Positions 53,432-63,690 of a stretch of 64,000 nucleotides of DNA are shown in pieces. The notes below the pieces were generated by a model that saw only the letters and a list, made by a program, of their open reading frames with translations, was not told the origin of the DNA and did no database searches. Source of the DNA: Phyto melanocephala (taxonomy: Eukaryota; Arthropoda; Insecta; Diptera; Rhinophoridae); NCBI GenBank assembly GCA_941918925.1, contig OW799234.1, positions 76,342,543 to 76,406,542 on the forward strand. Direction: 5' to 3'. Made by a program: the position numbers and the translations under genes. How positions within the stretch are numbered: the stretch's first letter is position 1; every line of letters starts with the position of its first letter.

Positions 53432-56400
53432 TAATATCTGAAAATTTTAAAGGTCTTTTAATATTGCACGGATGAACGTTCTCCAATTTTTCCTTCCTAT
53501 ATTTCGGTTGTTCCTTATGCCTAACTGCCTTATAGTTCCTTATGAATCCCTCTGTTCTTGTTTCTATATAATCTTCCCTTTTCAAATTTAGTTTATCAAT
53601 TTTCGTTCTTTTACTTTCCTCTAAGTTTTGTCTAATTTTCCCTAATTCTACGCGTCCTTCCTGAATATTCATTGGAGTACATTTTATAGTTGAATGATAC
53701 CTATCATTATAATTCCTAATTGCACGTTGAAGCAATTGTGTAATAGGTACATTTTTGTCAAGTTGATATAAAATTCTAAATTTTTCTGCAATTGTGCTAT
53801 GCAGTCTCTCGATATCACTGTTTCCTGTATGACTGTGGGGTTTCGTTAAGTGTAATTCAATTCCCTGTTCTGTAAGAAATTCTTTTATCCTTACTGTACT
53901 AAACTCATTGTCCGCTATAATTTTAACTGGTTTCCCAAATTTAGTAATGTGCTCCTCCAATTTTTCTATTAAAGTTATGTGATTTCTATCACGTAATGGG
54001 TATGCCGCTCCGAATTTTGAGAACTTATCTATTGTTGTTAAAAAATGAAATCCCTTCATTACGTATGTATCAACGTGTACTATTTGATTCTTTTCTGAAG
54101 GAGTTTCCGTAAATTGAAATTTATTTTTAATCGGACGTCTATCGTATTTCACTTGTTGACAGATGTCACATTGGTTTATTACAATTTGAATTAGTTCCAT
54201 AAGTTTTGGGTAATATATTTTGTTTTTAATGTTGTTGTAAGTTTCTATTATTCCTGAATGCATACTTTCCCTAATATGATATAATGAAATTTGTTTTATG
54301 GCTTCAACTTCTGTCTCAATGTCTATTGCCCTCATGGTAGATTTTATGAATTTAATTTGACTATCATTTGAATACATGTCTATTAATTTCAGCTGTACCA
54401 AATTGTAGCTATGCTCTGACAACTCTGAATAAATGCCTATTTTACCTTTAGTAATATATCTTCTAAAAATATCTCCCATCTGTTCAAAATCGCATTCTGC
54501 AATAAAAATAATTCTCTTTCCATGTATTTCCTTATATTCTTCTGTTTTATTATTCGTTAGAATTATCTGAGTTTTGTATTTATTCACGATTTCCTCTTTT
54601 ATAAAAAAATGATGACCTAAATCTTCCTGTGCTGAGTGTATTGTTGCCATAGTTACATCGTCCTCAATATTGTTAATTGAAAAAGTCTCAGAGTCTTTAC
54701 CTCCCTCCTTTTTTGAAATAGTGTCCTCACTATTTTCTAATCTGCTTAAAAAATCTGCTACTTTGTTTTCCTTACCTTTTAGATATTCAATATCAAACTG
54801 GTATTCACCTAATTTCAATAGCCATCGCTGGTGCCTGGGCGACATATCTTTTCCTCTATATTTGGAATGAAGATATTTGATTGGCTGGTGATCAGTAAGA
54901 ATTTTAAATTTGTTACCATAAATATAAGGCCTAAAATAATTTACACTCCACATTATTGCTAGGAATTCTTTATCCGTCGCAGAGTAGTTTTTCTCGTGAT
55001 TATTTAATGTCCTTGAAGCGTAACACACTGGGTGACCTTCTTGTGATAATACTGCACCAATCGCATAATTGGATGCGTCCGTCGTCAATGTGAATTGTTT
55101 ATGGAAATCGGGATAACGTGAAATAGGATGTGTACTTATTAATGTTTTTAACTTTTCGAAAGCTTCAATGTATGTTGGATCCTTTACATTAATTTTTGCA
55201 CCTTTCTTTAAATATTTTGTTATAGGTTGAGCTACTTTCGCATAATCTTTAATAAATTTGCGATAATATCCCGTTATTCCCAAAAAACTTTTAATTTGTT
55301 TTTCGTTTTGTGGTAATTCTAATTTCTGAATAATTGCAATTTTATTCGGGTTTGGTTTCATGCCATCCTTTGTTAAAATGTGCCCTAAAAATTCAGTTTC
55401 CTTTTTAAGAAAATTGCATTTATCAATTTGTATCTTCAAATTTTTTCCTTCGAGAACTTTGAAAATGTCTCCTATTGCTTTAATATGCTCAGTCAAAGAA
55501 GTGCTAAAGATTAAAATATCATCTAAATAAACCACACAGGTTTTGTTAATATAATCTCTTAAGATTTCATTCATCAGCCGTTGGAATGTGGCTGGTGCGT
55601 TTTTAAGACCAAATGGCATTCTCAAAAATTCATATAAGCCATGTGGGGTTACGAAGGCAGTTTTTTCTCTATCTTCTTCCTTCACTAAAATCTGATGATA
55701 ACCCTTTGCTAGGTCTAATGTGGTGAAATATTGAGCTCTACCTAATTTATCTAAAATTGATTCTATATTTGGTAAAGGGTATTTGTCGTCTATAGTTATT
55801 TCATTTAACTTTCTATAGTCTATTACAATTCGATACTTTTTTCCGCCTGAATTATCCGTTTTCTTAGGTACGACTATAAGTGGGCTGGCATATCTTGAGT
55901 GGCTTTTTCTAATTATACCTTGCTCTTCCATTTCTTTGATCTGTTTTCTTACCTCTGCTTCGTGTTGAGGTGGATATCTATATAGTTTTGAATAAATTTG
56001 CTGCTGTGTAATAGTTTTTATTTCATGCTGAATTTCCGTTGTATTAGTTAATAAATCGCCCTCTCTAAACAATAATTTGTTATACCGATTCAATAAATTT
56101 AAAATTTCCCTACGTTCTTCATTATTTAAATGATTTAATTGAAGCCTTTCGAATTTAGAATCACTAGCTTCAAGAGTATAAATTTGATTAAATTTATATG
56201 GGTTATTAAGAAAATAAGTTACCTTTCCATTTAGTGTTATTTGTCCCTTTTCTATATTTATTTGTGCATTCAAAAAGTTTAATATATCAATGCCTATAAT
56301 AAAATCATAAGTTCCTCCTCTTAATGAAGTGCTTTTCCAACGAATCCTGGCATTGTTAGGTAAATTAAATTGCTCCGGACTTTTTGTGTGTATTTCATAT

Positions 56401-56583
56401 TTTATTGTATCTTTATTCGTTAATGTACTAAATGTTATGGGATATTTCAATTTATATATTTTAAAGTCATTTATTTCCTTATTAATTAAGCTAAGACTAG
56501 CACCTGTATCTATTAGTGCTACGTATTCTTTATTTTCAATATTTAGTGTTATCTTTGGAAGGCATTCTGCGGCTGCCTCGTAA
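53361..56583 (-). CDS. pol: Errantivirus Pol (protease, RT, RNase H, integrase)
   Basis: The frame is open from the T8 run at the end of gag to 53361. The protease motif IDTGAS lies at about 56500, upstream of the first Met at 56450. Counting from that Met: RT motifs TLDLAKGYHQ near 244 and YLDD near 308; RNase H TTDAS near 456 and LTDHQ near 520; the integrase HHCC finger with H725, H731, C761, C764; and the DDE core with Asp near 794 (HVDTY), Asp near 847 (ADNEF) and Glu near 881 (DIERL). All key residues are present and no stop interrupts the 1,029 codons. It would be translated as Gag-Pol by -1 frameshifting. It overlaps env at its 3' end. Confidence 0.95.
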
Positions 56584-57943
56584 AAAAAATAGTATTATTA
56601 ACTTCCGGTCCTTCTGGGCTTTGCCTACCCAGGTTAAAGCGATTTTGGCTTATCCTGTGGTTAGGGTGTCCTGCCTCTTGATTGTAGTTTGTTTCTTCTT
56701 GATCACATCCATCTTGTTTTTGCCTAGATTGTGGCAAGCGATATTGGCTGCCTATCTCTCTAGGGTTTCCTAACTGGGCGATTCGATTATTATGATTTAT
56801 CCGATTAATTTCATTATAATTTACTTCATTTATCTGCCTATTCATTTGGATGTTTCCTATCTCCATGGGTTCAACTTGACTTTGCCTAAAGGGGTTTTGG
56901 CGATATTGGCCCGAACTTTGTCCAGGGTTTCCTGTCTGTGGTCTTTGGAAATTAGAATATCCTGCAAATTGATTGTAGTTATTAAACCTACCGTTATTTT
57001 GTCTATACTGCCCGGAATTATTATATTTTATCCCATTTCCATTCCATTGCCCTTCCTGAGGTGAATTATTAAATCTGTTAAATATATTCTGATTCCTATT
57101 TCTACCTTCCGCATATGTATTATCAAATCGTCGTCCTTTGTCCTGATACCTACTGTCCCATGCTCCTGTTTCCCTCATCCTATATTTCCTATACTCCGGT
57201 CGAATGCAACTATCCTCAAATCCTCCGCTTACCATTATCCCTAAAATATCATTCAGATTTACCACATCGTAGATTTTCCCTAATAAAATTCCCTGCGTCA
57301 TCCCCTTTACTGTATTTATTAATATACTGTCCATATTACTTAAGTCTATATAATGGTCACCTGTATAATATACTGTCAATTCGTCCGCCTTATACTTAAT
57401 ATCTTGTATTTCTACCATAAGTTCGCTTACACTATTTACCTTAAGATTTGCCACTTTTCTGTAGAGTTGATGTGGTTCCACGTCCGGTCGATAACGAAGC
57501 TTTAAGGTCTCTTTTATTAATGTCCAATTATCCGGTTCAGGAATGTTGATTATTGCATTCTTCGCAGGTCCTTGTATAATGCGATAAAATATTGTCCTTA
57601 CTGCTTCTCTCTTCGTACCATCATCTTGGATTGTTGATAGAAGATATTCTATACTTCTGAAGAACGAATTTATTGTAACATCTCCTTGTCCTGTGAAGAC
57701 TGGAAGATGATTGATACTTTTCAATGTCTTGTCCAAAACGTCATGGTTCTGTTGTTGTCTTTGTTGTAACTCGACATAAGCGAGTCTGAGTTGTTCCAGC
57801 TGCTGTTCCCTTCTTGCAAGCTGCTCCACGATATCCACGTTTGCCACTCCCTGTTGCTCCATTCTTTTTTCGTCAAATCTTCTTTGCCTTGCTTGTCGAA
57901 TTTTGATGTTTTTTTTTTTTGCTTGCACTTGCTGCACTTTCAC
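56549..57943 (-). CDS. gag: Errantivirus Gag
   Basis: 464 codons, uninterrupted. An N-terminal basic, glutamine-rich coiled coil (EQLARREQQLEQLRLAYVEL) precedes a capsid-like middle (LPVFTGQGDVTINSFFRSIE, about residues 95-230). The C-terminal 200 residues are rich in Asn, Gln, Arg and Gly, with no CCHC knuckle, as in many errantiviruses. The ATG at 57943 is followed by a lysine-rich start containing a nine-T (minus-strand nine-A) run. Near the end the minus strand has T TTT TTT within an eight-T run (56582-56589), a fitting site for -1 slippage into pol; gag itself stops at 56549-56551. Confidence 0.93.
   Translation of the reverse strand: MKVQQVQAKKKNIKIRQARQRRFDEKRMEQQGVANVDIVEQLARREQQLEQLRLAYVELQQRQQQNHDVLDKTLKSINHLPVFTGQGDVTINSFFRSIEYLLSTIQDDGTKREAVRTIFYRIIQGPAKNAIINIPEPDNWTLIKETLKLRYRPDVEPHQLYRKVANLKVNSVSELMVEIQDIKYKADELTVYYTGDHYIDLSNMDSILINTVKGMTQGILLGKIYDVVNLNDILGIMVSGGFEDSCIRPEYRKYRMRETGAWDSRYQDKGRRFDNTYAEGRNRNQNIFNRFNNSPQEGQWNGNGIKYNNSGQYRQNNGRFNNYNQFAGYSNFQRPQTGNPGQSSGQYRQNPFRQSQVEPMEIGNIQMNRQINEVNYNEINRINHNNRIAQLGNPREIGSQYRLPQSRQKQDGCDQEETNYNQEAGHPNHRISQNRFNLGRQSPEGPEVNNTIFFTRQPQNAFQR
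56582..56589 (-). promoter_or_regulatory. Probable -1 ribosomal frameshift site (gag-pol)
   Basis: Eight T in a row on the minus strand give the heptamer T TTT TTT in the gag frame. Moving back one base opens the pol frame, which then runs without stop into the protease. Gag ends 33 nt later. No pseudoknot was tested. Confidence 0.7.
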
Positions 57944-58436
57944 AAGATTTTAATAGTTATATAATTTTATTACTTTTTTCCTAATTAATTTTTTTTTTTT
58001 TTTTCTTTATAGTGGTTCGTACACCGATTTAAAGAGTGTCGTCACTGCACTAGTATTTATTTTGTTCTTTTGTGGCGTTCAATTTTCTGTTTGTAGAACA
58101 ATTGTTCACTGCACTAGAGTTGAATAACTTTGATCTTTTGTGGTGTTAAATTTTCTTTTTGTAAAATAATTGTTCACTGCACTAAAGTTGGATAATTTTG
58201 ATCTTTTGTGGTGTTAAATTTTCTTTTTGTAAAATAATTGTTCACTGCACTAAAGTTGGATAACTTCGATCTTTTGTGGTGTTAAATTTTCTTTTTGTAG
58301 AATAATTGTTCACTGCACTTGATCTATATAAATTTTTATATTCTGGAGGGTCCTGTAGGATTCGCAGAGTTTTTTATTATTTATATTTTTTAGTTACGTA
58401 TATTCGTTTCACGCTCCTTTCTATAAAAAGAAAAAA
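57944..58436 (-). other. Errantivirus 5' untranslated region with 68-bp tandem repeats
   Basis: Between the primer-binding site and gag. About 58037-58320 holds four copies, the outer ones diverged, of a 68-bp unit containing TTGTTCACTGCACT, GATCTTTTGTGGTGTTAAAT and CTTTTTGTA. The position equals that of the gypsy insulator, but the repeat sequence is different from the Su(Hw) sites I know. Function is unproven. Confidence 0.7.
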
Positions 58437-58453
58437 GGAGTACCGACTGCGCC
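58437..58453 (-). other. Primer-binding site (tRNA-Ser type)
   Basis: On the minus strand directly after the 5' LTR: GGCGCAGTCGGTACTCC. Its first twelve bases fit the tRNA-Ser primer sites of 17.6/297-type elements. Confidence 0.75.
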
Positions 58454-58854
58454 AATTTCGTAATGGGAATTCTTAGGGGTGTTTTTAAAAAAAGAAATCA
58501 TCAAGTCTCAACTGTGGATATTTTACAACTGCCTTTATTTTATTTCTTTAATTATAATCAAACTTATTGTTAATATAAATTTCTGTTAATTCGGCTTAAA
58601 ATGTATTTTACAGTTTTTGTTTACTTATGCTAAATATTGACATTATTGTTTAATTCTTTTATATTAATATTGAACGGTTGCAATTCCTGGAATTGCGACC
58701 GAAAAATAATTTTAGTTTATGCACTTAAACGGAAATGAGTTTGCTGTTACAATTTTTATTTTAATTTTATTTTGTGCTTACTATGTTTTCTATAAATTCA
58801 TCAATAGTGTCTTTTTTTATATAAGTGTGTGTATTTGAATTTGTATATGTAACT
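58454..58854 (-). repeat. Errantivirus 5' LTR (401 bp)
   Basis: Partner of 51626-52025, with one extra T in GAGTTTGCTG. As the 5' LTR on the minus strand it should hold the promoter; no clear TATA box was singled out. Confidence 0.93.
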
Positions 58855-59109
58855 TGCGTCACAAGAATAAAAATTAATTAATTATAAAAATAAGAAAAGT
58901 ATTAATCAATGTAAAATGCAAAAGTTCTTCAAAACTGAAATGAGAGATAAAGCCATTTTCTAATATTGCTAATGTGAGATAAGGCCATGATGGCTTTACC
59001 TCCCATTCAAATTAAAAAAAAAAGAAAAGGTTTTATCTCTCTTTTTAATGAGAGATAAAGCCATCATGGCCTTATCTCACATGGTATTAAAGCAGCCCCC
59101 CGATTAAAT

Positions 59110-59431
59110 ATCGACATTTTTAAGAAACCGGTTTTCGAATAGTTTAAAATTAATAATTTGAAAACAAGCGGTTGATTTTTTGAAAATTGAGAAAAAACCG
59201 GTTAATATGTCGCTTAATATAATATTATTCTTTAATGAAGAAACTAAAAATATTGTAAAAAAAATTAAAAAAAATAATATCTTAATATAGTATTTTTAAA
59301 GTGACCATACGTTCGGCTGCCCAATTTCAAAACGTAATAACTGACATGAAAACAGTTGCCTTATTTGGTTTTTATTAGTGAAATTTAAGGACAAATGTAC
59401 ACATTACAAGTAAAATAAATAAATAATTAAA
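59110..59431. other. Intergenic
   Basis: AT-rich. A CCGGTTTTC/AACCGGTT motif repeats near 59130-59200. No gene. Confidence 0.4.
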
Positions 59432-60862
59432 GTAAGAGCACTATATATGTATGTATATATGCTGTGCTGAATTTTTGATACCCACTACCAATTTTATGCA
59501 CTTTTATAGCACAAAATTTATTTTTTGTTATCATTAGTAATCGCTATTGAATAATCTCTTTATACTAAAATATGCATCACTTTCTTTGTGTAACTTCGAT
59601 TTACTCTTAAAATATTTTTGTAAATTAAGGGCCGTATTCATAAAAAATATTTTAGATTTATTGAAGGCTTATTTGACAAATTTCTCTACAACATTTGTCA
59701 AATAAGCCTTTAATAAACCTAAAATATTTTTCATGAATACGGCTCAAAATCTTTAGTCGATGAAAGTTGGAGTTAAAGTAGGCATGTCAATGTAGTTGCG
59801 ATACTAAATTGAATTTAAATATTTCAATATGGTCCTTTATTCTTCCAAAACCTTTGTCCATAGAGAAATTATATGAACTTAAGAAAAAGCGTTACATGAG
59901 ACATGGACTAGAAAACTACATGTGCAAAATTTCATCATCATACATCTAATTCCGTCGGTTTTATGAGCTTAAGTATTTGAAAAAAAGTAGATTACGTGAA
60001 AAGTGATCGTTAAAGTAGGAGTGTCATTGTAGTTTCTACGAATAAATTGAACTTAGATATTTCAATATAGTCATTTATTTTTCCAAAAACTTTATAGAAA
60101 ATTTATATGAATTTATGAAAAATAGTTGTATGCGAGGAAGGCGTTTATGAGATTTTAAATTTCATTAACAGTAGATTACGTGAAAAGTGGGCATTATAGT
60201 AGTCGTGCTAAGGTTGTTTCTGCTAATAAATTTTTCTTAGACATTTCAGTAGAGTTCTTTACTTTTTTTTAATCTTTATTCATAGAGAATTTATATCAAT
60301 TTGAGATAAAGCGTAATAAAAGAGGTGGGCGTGTCATCTTAATTTTCCGTTAGTACAAATCCTTTTAATAAAAAGAAATGTTTGGAACATTTCAGAATCG
60401 TACATCTAATTTTGTCAGCTTTATTACATTTTAAATTTTAAATAAACGAAAAAAACTCTGTGCGATATAAATTTTTGTACACTTTGATATATAACCATTT
60501 TGCAATTTTCAAGGAAAGTTATTTTTTTTTACCCAAAAATTATACATTTTTATTTGACGTTGGAAGGACATAGTTTTTTTGACCTACTCTTGCACTACGA
60601 CCTATAACTATCTTTCTAATATTCAGATTAAAACAAACAAACAAACTTTGTGTATAAGAGATATTATGGCAAAATTTGAGCCGTCTATTGTTTTCGGTTT
60701 GGGCTCTATCGTGCTTTCAACAGAAGGATAGACGAATGGATATAGCTAGATCGTCATAAAATGAAACCAGGACTCAGGATCTAAAATTTATATGTCGATG
60801 TGTTACAAACGGAATGACAAAATTAATATATCTCCACACAATTTAGTTGGTGTTGGGTACGT
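59432..60862 (-). mobile_element. HINE copy 8 (reverse strand, near full length)
   Basis: It reads as the complement of the HINE from AAGTAAGAGCACTATAT (59430) to CGGAATGACAAAATTAATATATC and GGTGTTGGGTACG (60855). The central CACGCCCAC region is partly repeated. A hairpin MITE (59629-59747) interrupts it. The 3' stem-loop is decayed. Confidence 0.75.
59629..59747. mobile_element. Hairpin MITE, ~119 bp
   Basis: Two ~53-bp arms, near-perfect inverted copies containing GCCGTATTCAT and GGCTTATTTGACAAAT, surround a loop of about 11 bp. The whole element is a foldback. The start GGGCCG resembles the MITE at 1229-1357. Confidence 0.8.
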
Positions 60863-62640
60863 TTTTCAAAAACTCAATTCATTTGTAAAAAGTAATCGAT
60901 ATTTACTCTGGTAATACCATATTTAAAAGTTTTATGTTACAAGAAGGTTGTAATATTGAAAAAAAGTAAAAAATCACTTCATTGTTCACGGTAGTCAAAG
61001 TTACCTTAAATTAACATTAACTTTATAGGCAAGTTGTAATAATGACTCTTAGGGCCATTATTATAGCTTGCCGTTAGTTAAAGGTAAGATTTTATGCGCC
61101 CGATAAATAGCTTTGCATTATTACAACTTTAATTTTTTATTGTTATTGTTATTAATAATAATAATATTGAATGGATAAAAAAGTAATAAATGAAGGCTTT
61201 ATAATGCAACGTCACTGAACGGTTCGAAAAGATCCTGCCTTTAACTAACGGCAAGTTGTGATATTGGCTCTTAGTGTGTCATGCTATTTTAGTATACAAG
61301 TCAAATGTTAACCAGTGTATGGTCTTAAGTAAGTCAATAAACTTTGTAAAAGTAAAATGTTATAGAATTCGCTCCGTATGTAAGAAAAAGAGAGCAAAAA
61401 AATATTTTAAGTTTTTGGAGCTTACACGGTTAGTGTGAAGTATTTAGAATCAAAGTACAATAATTTGGAAAAAAAATCCCAAGATAATTAAATTTATCGA
61501 AAGACTTTTAAATGCAGGTTCATTTACTTAACCCCAGGTAGATTGAAAGTTTATAAAGTTACGGTTTGAGGTTCTTTGGAACACTAACATCAACACTTTG
61601 CTTAAAGCCACATATGAAACATATTCAATCATCATTGATGCGGTAACAGCTCCAGACAAAAACCCAAAAAATATTTATTTATATACTTATTTAAAGATTT
61701 AGAATATACATAAATGCAAGAAACTAAATTTAGGTATATATAGCTATAGGAACGGGGTCTTAAGCTAAAAAATATTTTATTTGAAATTCAGGAATTTTCC
61801 CTGAAATTATTATCAAAATTGTGTCAATAATTTAGAATGATGGCAAATCTATTTAAAACAGAGCTGCTACTATTCACACGAAAAAGAACTTTTAGTTTAT
61901 TACACTTAAGATCAAAATGGTAGCACTAACATTATCCGATGAAGTAAGATAACTTGGGACTTATATTATATAACAAATTTAATTGGAAAAATCAAAAAAA
62001 AAAAAAACAAAAAAAAAAAATGGATATTTCAGTTTAAATTGGAGAAACTAAAAAAATTGTAAGTTAATACAACTCGTTCGTTGGATTTTGCAACATGAAG
62101 GATAAAATCGCAGAACATGATTTTTGCAATTGCCCGGCATTCTACACTAAGAGATTATGTTCTCTTTAGAATGTGTATTCACAATGCCAATTTACTACTG
62201 GCACTTTTTCAATAATATTGCATATTTACGGAATCTGAAGAGCATAATTTGATACTTTTGAAATTATATAATTAATGTGTGAATTCAACTTAGATAATCC
62301 ATTACAATTTATTTTTATTTTTTAATTTTCTATAGAAATTATATTATATATTTAAGATAAAGCGTTCTAGGGGAGGTGGGCGTTAAAGTGAGAGTGTCAC
62401 CATACTTTTTTGGAATTATACTTATATTGGCATAACACTGGAAAGCAGCATGAGATAATTTACATGAATCTGAATAGTTTTTCCAAGCTGATTTCAAAAA
62501 TATATATGCCATTTTCATATAGCTGCTCTAGTTTTGGAATTATGAAGTGACAGGATTTTTCATTGATTATTTTCTTGATTATTTAATATATTTATTTTGA
62601 ATAAAATTTCCTTTTGTTGGATTTTCTAGAGTGAGATGTT
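60863..62640. other. Gene-poor stretch with MITE and HINE scrap
   Basis: Contains the M2 MITE (61052-61271) and a short reverse HINE piece near 62345-62402 (TTAAGATAAAGCGTTCTAGG, GTGGGCGTTAAAG). Otherwise no feature is supported. Confidence 0.5.
61052..61271. mobile_element. 220-bp MITE (family M2), copy 2
   Basis: Flanked by TA (61050-61051, 61272-61273); inverted ends GGGCCATTATTA / TGATATTGGCTCT, with subterminal GCCGTTAGTTAAAGG and its complement. It matches 21625-21844 throughout. Confidence 0.75.
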
Positions 62641-63440
62641 ATATGAGTACTATTTTGAATGCTCCGACAAAATAATCAGCCATCCTATGTTCATTGAAGT
62701 GCCCCTTGATACCTCTCCTCCATAGTGCAAGTATCCTGGTGAAAGCGCTCTCGTTGTTCCTCGCTTAGGTCACCGAGATTTTCAGGAAAATAGTCAGATG
62801 GCTGTGAAGGTAGTGAAGCTTAATACTCGTGTGGCATCCAAGCCGTTGGAAGTGTATCAGCAACTGTTCAACGTGCTGAACGTAGACGTCACATTTCCTA
62901 TTGCCCAAAAAATTCCTCACAAGCTAAAATTTCTGATGCCGTTTTAGAAAGTCCAAGGTCCCTGATCCAGTCATTTATATCATCATGATTTAGGGGTCGG
63001 GTACTACCGAAGCAATCAAAATCACTGTCGCTACCACTGTCGTCATTTTCGGTTTGTCCGTTTCACTGGTCTGAATTTTGTGAAGATGTACATGGGTGCA
63101 GTGGTGTTGATGTGTCACTAATACTCAAGACTGGTCTTATGGCAGATTTTAAGTTTGGATATATCCACTTAGAGAAATGTTTATGGCTTATTACTATGAT
63201 TTTTGTTACACAGAAATAACAATCATCATGATGGTTGGATGGTTCACGCTAAATCATAGGAGCTTTGAACTTAAAAGTGGGTCTTTTTTTGCCCACCGTC
63301 GCAAAGATTCAACACTTGTTTTACATACCAAACTTGGTATCCAAGATTTAGCGTTTGACAGCAACGGAAACCCAAAGTAGTCCAAGTATGCCTTTTTAAC
63401 AAAGTCCGACACGTTTAAACGAAATTTTTGGAACATATAT
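62640..63440 (-). pseudogene. Broken copy of a multi-copy arthropod protein gene of unknown function
   Basis: On the minus strand 63440-62950 encodes, with small breaks, KKAYLDYFGFPLLSNAKSWI, PSLVCKT, LRRWAKKDP, CYFC, IYPNLKSAIRPV, an acidic linker and DINDWIRDLGLSKT. Then 62870-62650 gives DYFPENLGDLSEEQRERFHQ, TMEERYQGAL and NEHRMADYF. I recognise this order of blocks from a large lineage of uncharacterised, highly multiplied arthropod proteins; the roughly 300-400-residue middle is missing here. The multiplied, internally deleted nature suggests a mobile origin, but no termini were found. Stops and frameshifts make it non-functional. Confidence 0.65.
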
Positions 63441-63690
63441 TATAACACAATAACAATCAGGATTATTTAAACACGTCCTTCTTGAGAAAGACATACTGAA
63501 ATTTATAAAAGAACTAGTTAAGTAACACCGCTATTGATATAAACTATCGACTACTTATGTAAATTTAAGACGGTACCTGTATCTTACTAACTAGAGCTGC
63601 TACAAAAAATCTGAAGGTAGATTTGAAATCAGCGCACCCAAATTAGTAAACAGTAGTAAAACTTTATGCAACAAAAAAGTGTTATTTTGG
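63441..63690. other. Spacer
   Basis: No gene or repeat is recognised. Confidence 0.4.

Larger units (their letters stand above)
51626..58854 (-). mobile_element. Errantivirus-type Ty3/gypsy element, 7.2 kb, apparently intact
   Basis: LTRs are at 51626-52025 and 58454-58854, with a primer-binding site matching tRNA-Ser, gag, pol (by -1 frameshift) and env all open on the minus strand, a PPT, and a 4-bp TSD TGCG. The tRNA-Ser primer and gene order fit the 17.6/297/ZAM side of the Drosophila errantiviruses. LTRs differing by one indel mean very recent insertion. It sits inside the foldback element. Confidence 0.93.
50925..59101. mobile_element. Foldback-like palindromic element split by an errantivirus
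   Basis: Inverted ends GGGGGG(G/C)TGCTTTAATACC continue for nearly 50 bp and are flanked by an exact 8-bp duplication GATTAAAT (50917-50924, 59102-59109). Further in, GAGATAAAGCCAT(A/C)ATGGC repeats occur at both ends. The interior is a GC-rich module present as an inverted copy (51147-51278) and two direct copies (51341-51470 and 51510-51625, continuing at 58859), forming long hairpins. Without the retroelement the element is about 945 bp. No transposase. The architecture recalls Foldback/Galileo-type elements, but the 8-bp TSD alone does not fix the superfamily. Confidence 0.8.

Noticed and set aside
53004..53441. 145-codon plus-strand frame opposite env
   Set aside because: Shadow of env/pol on the other strand.
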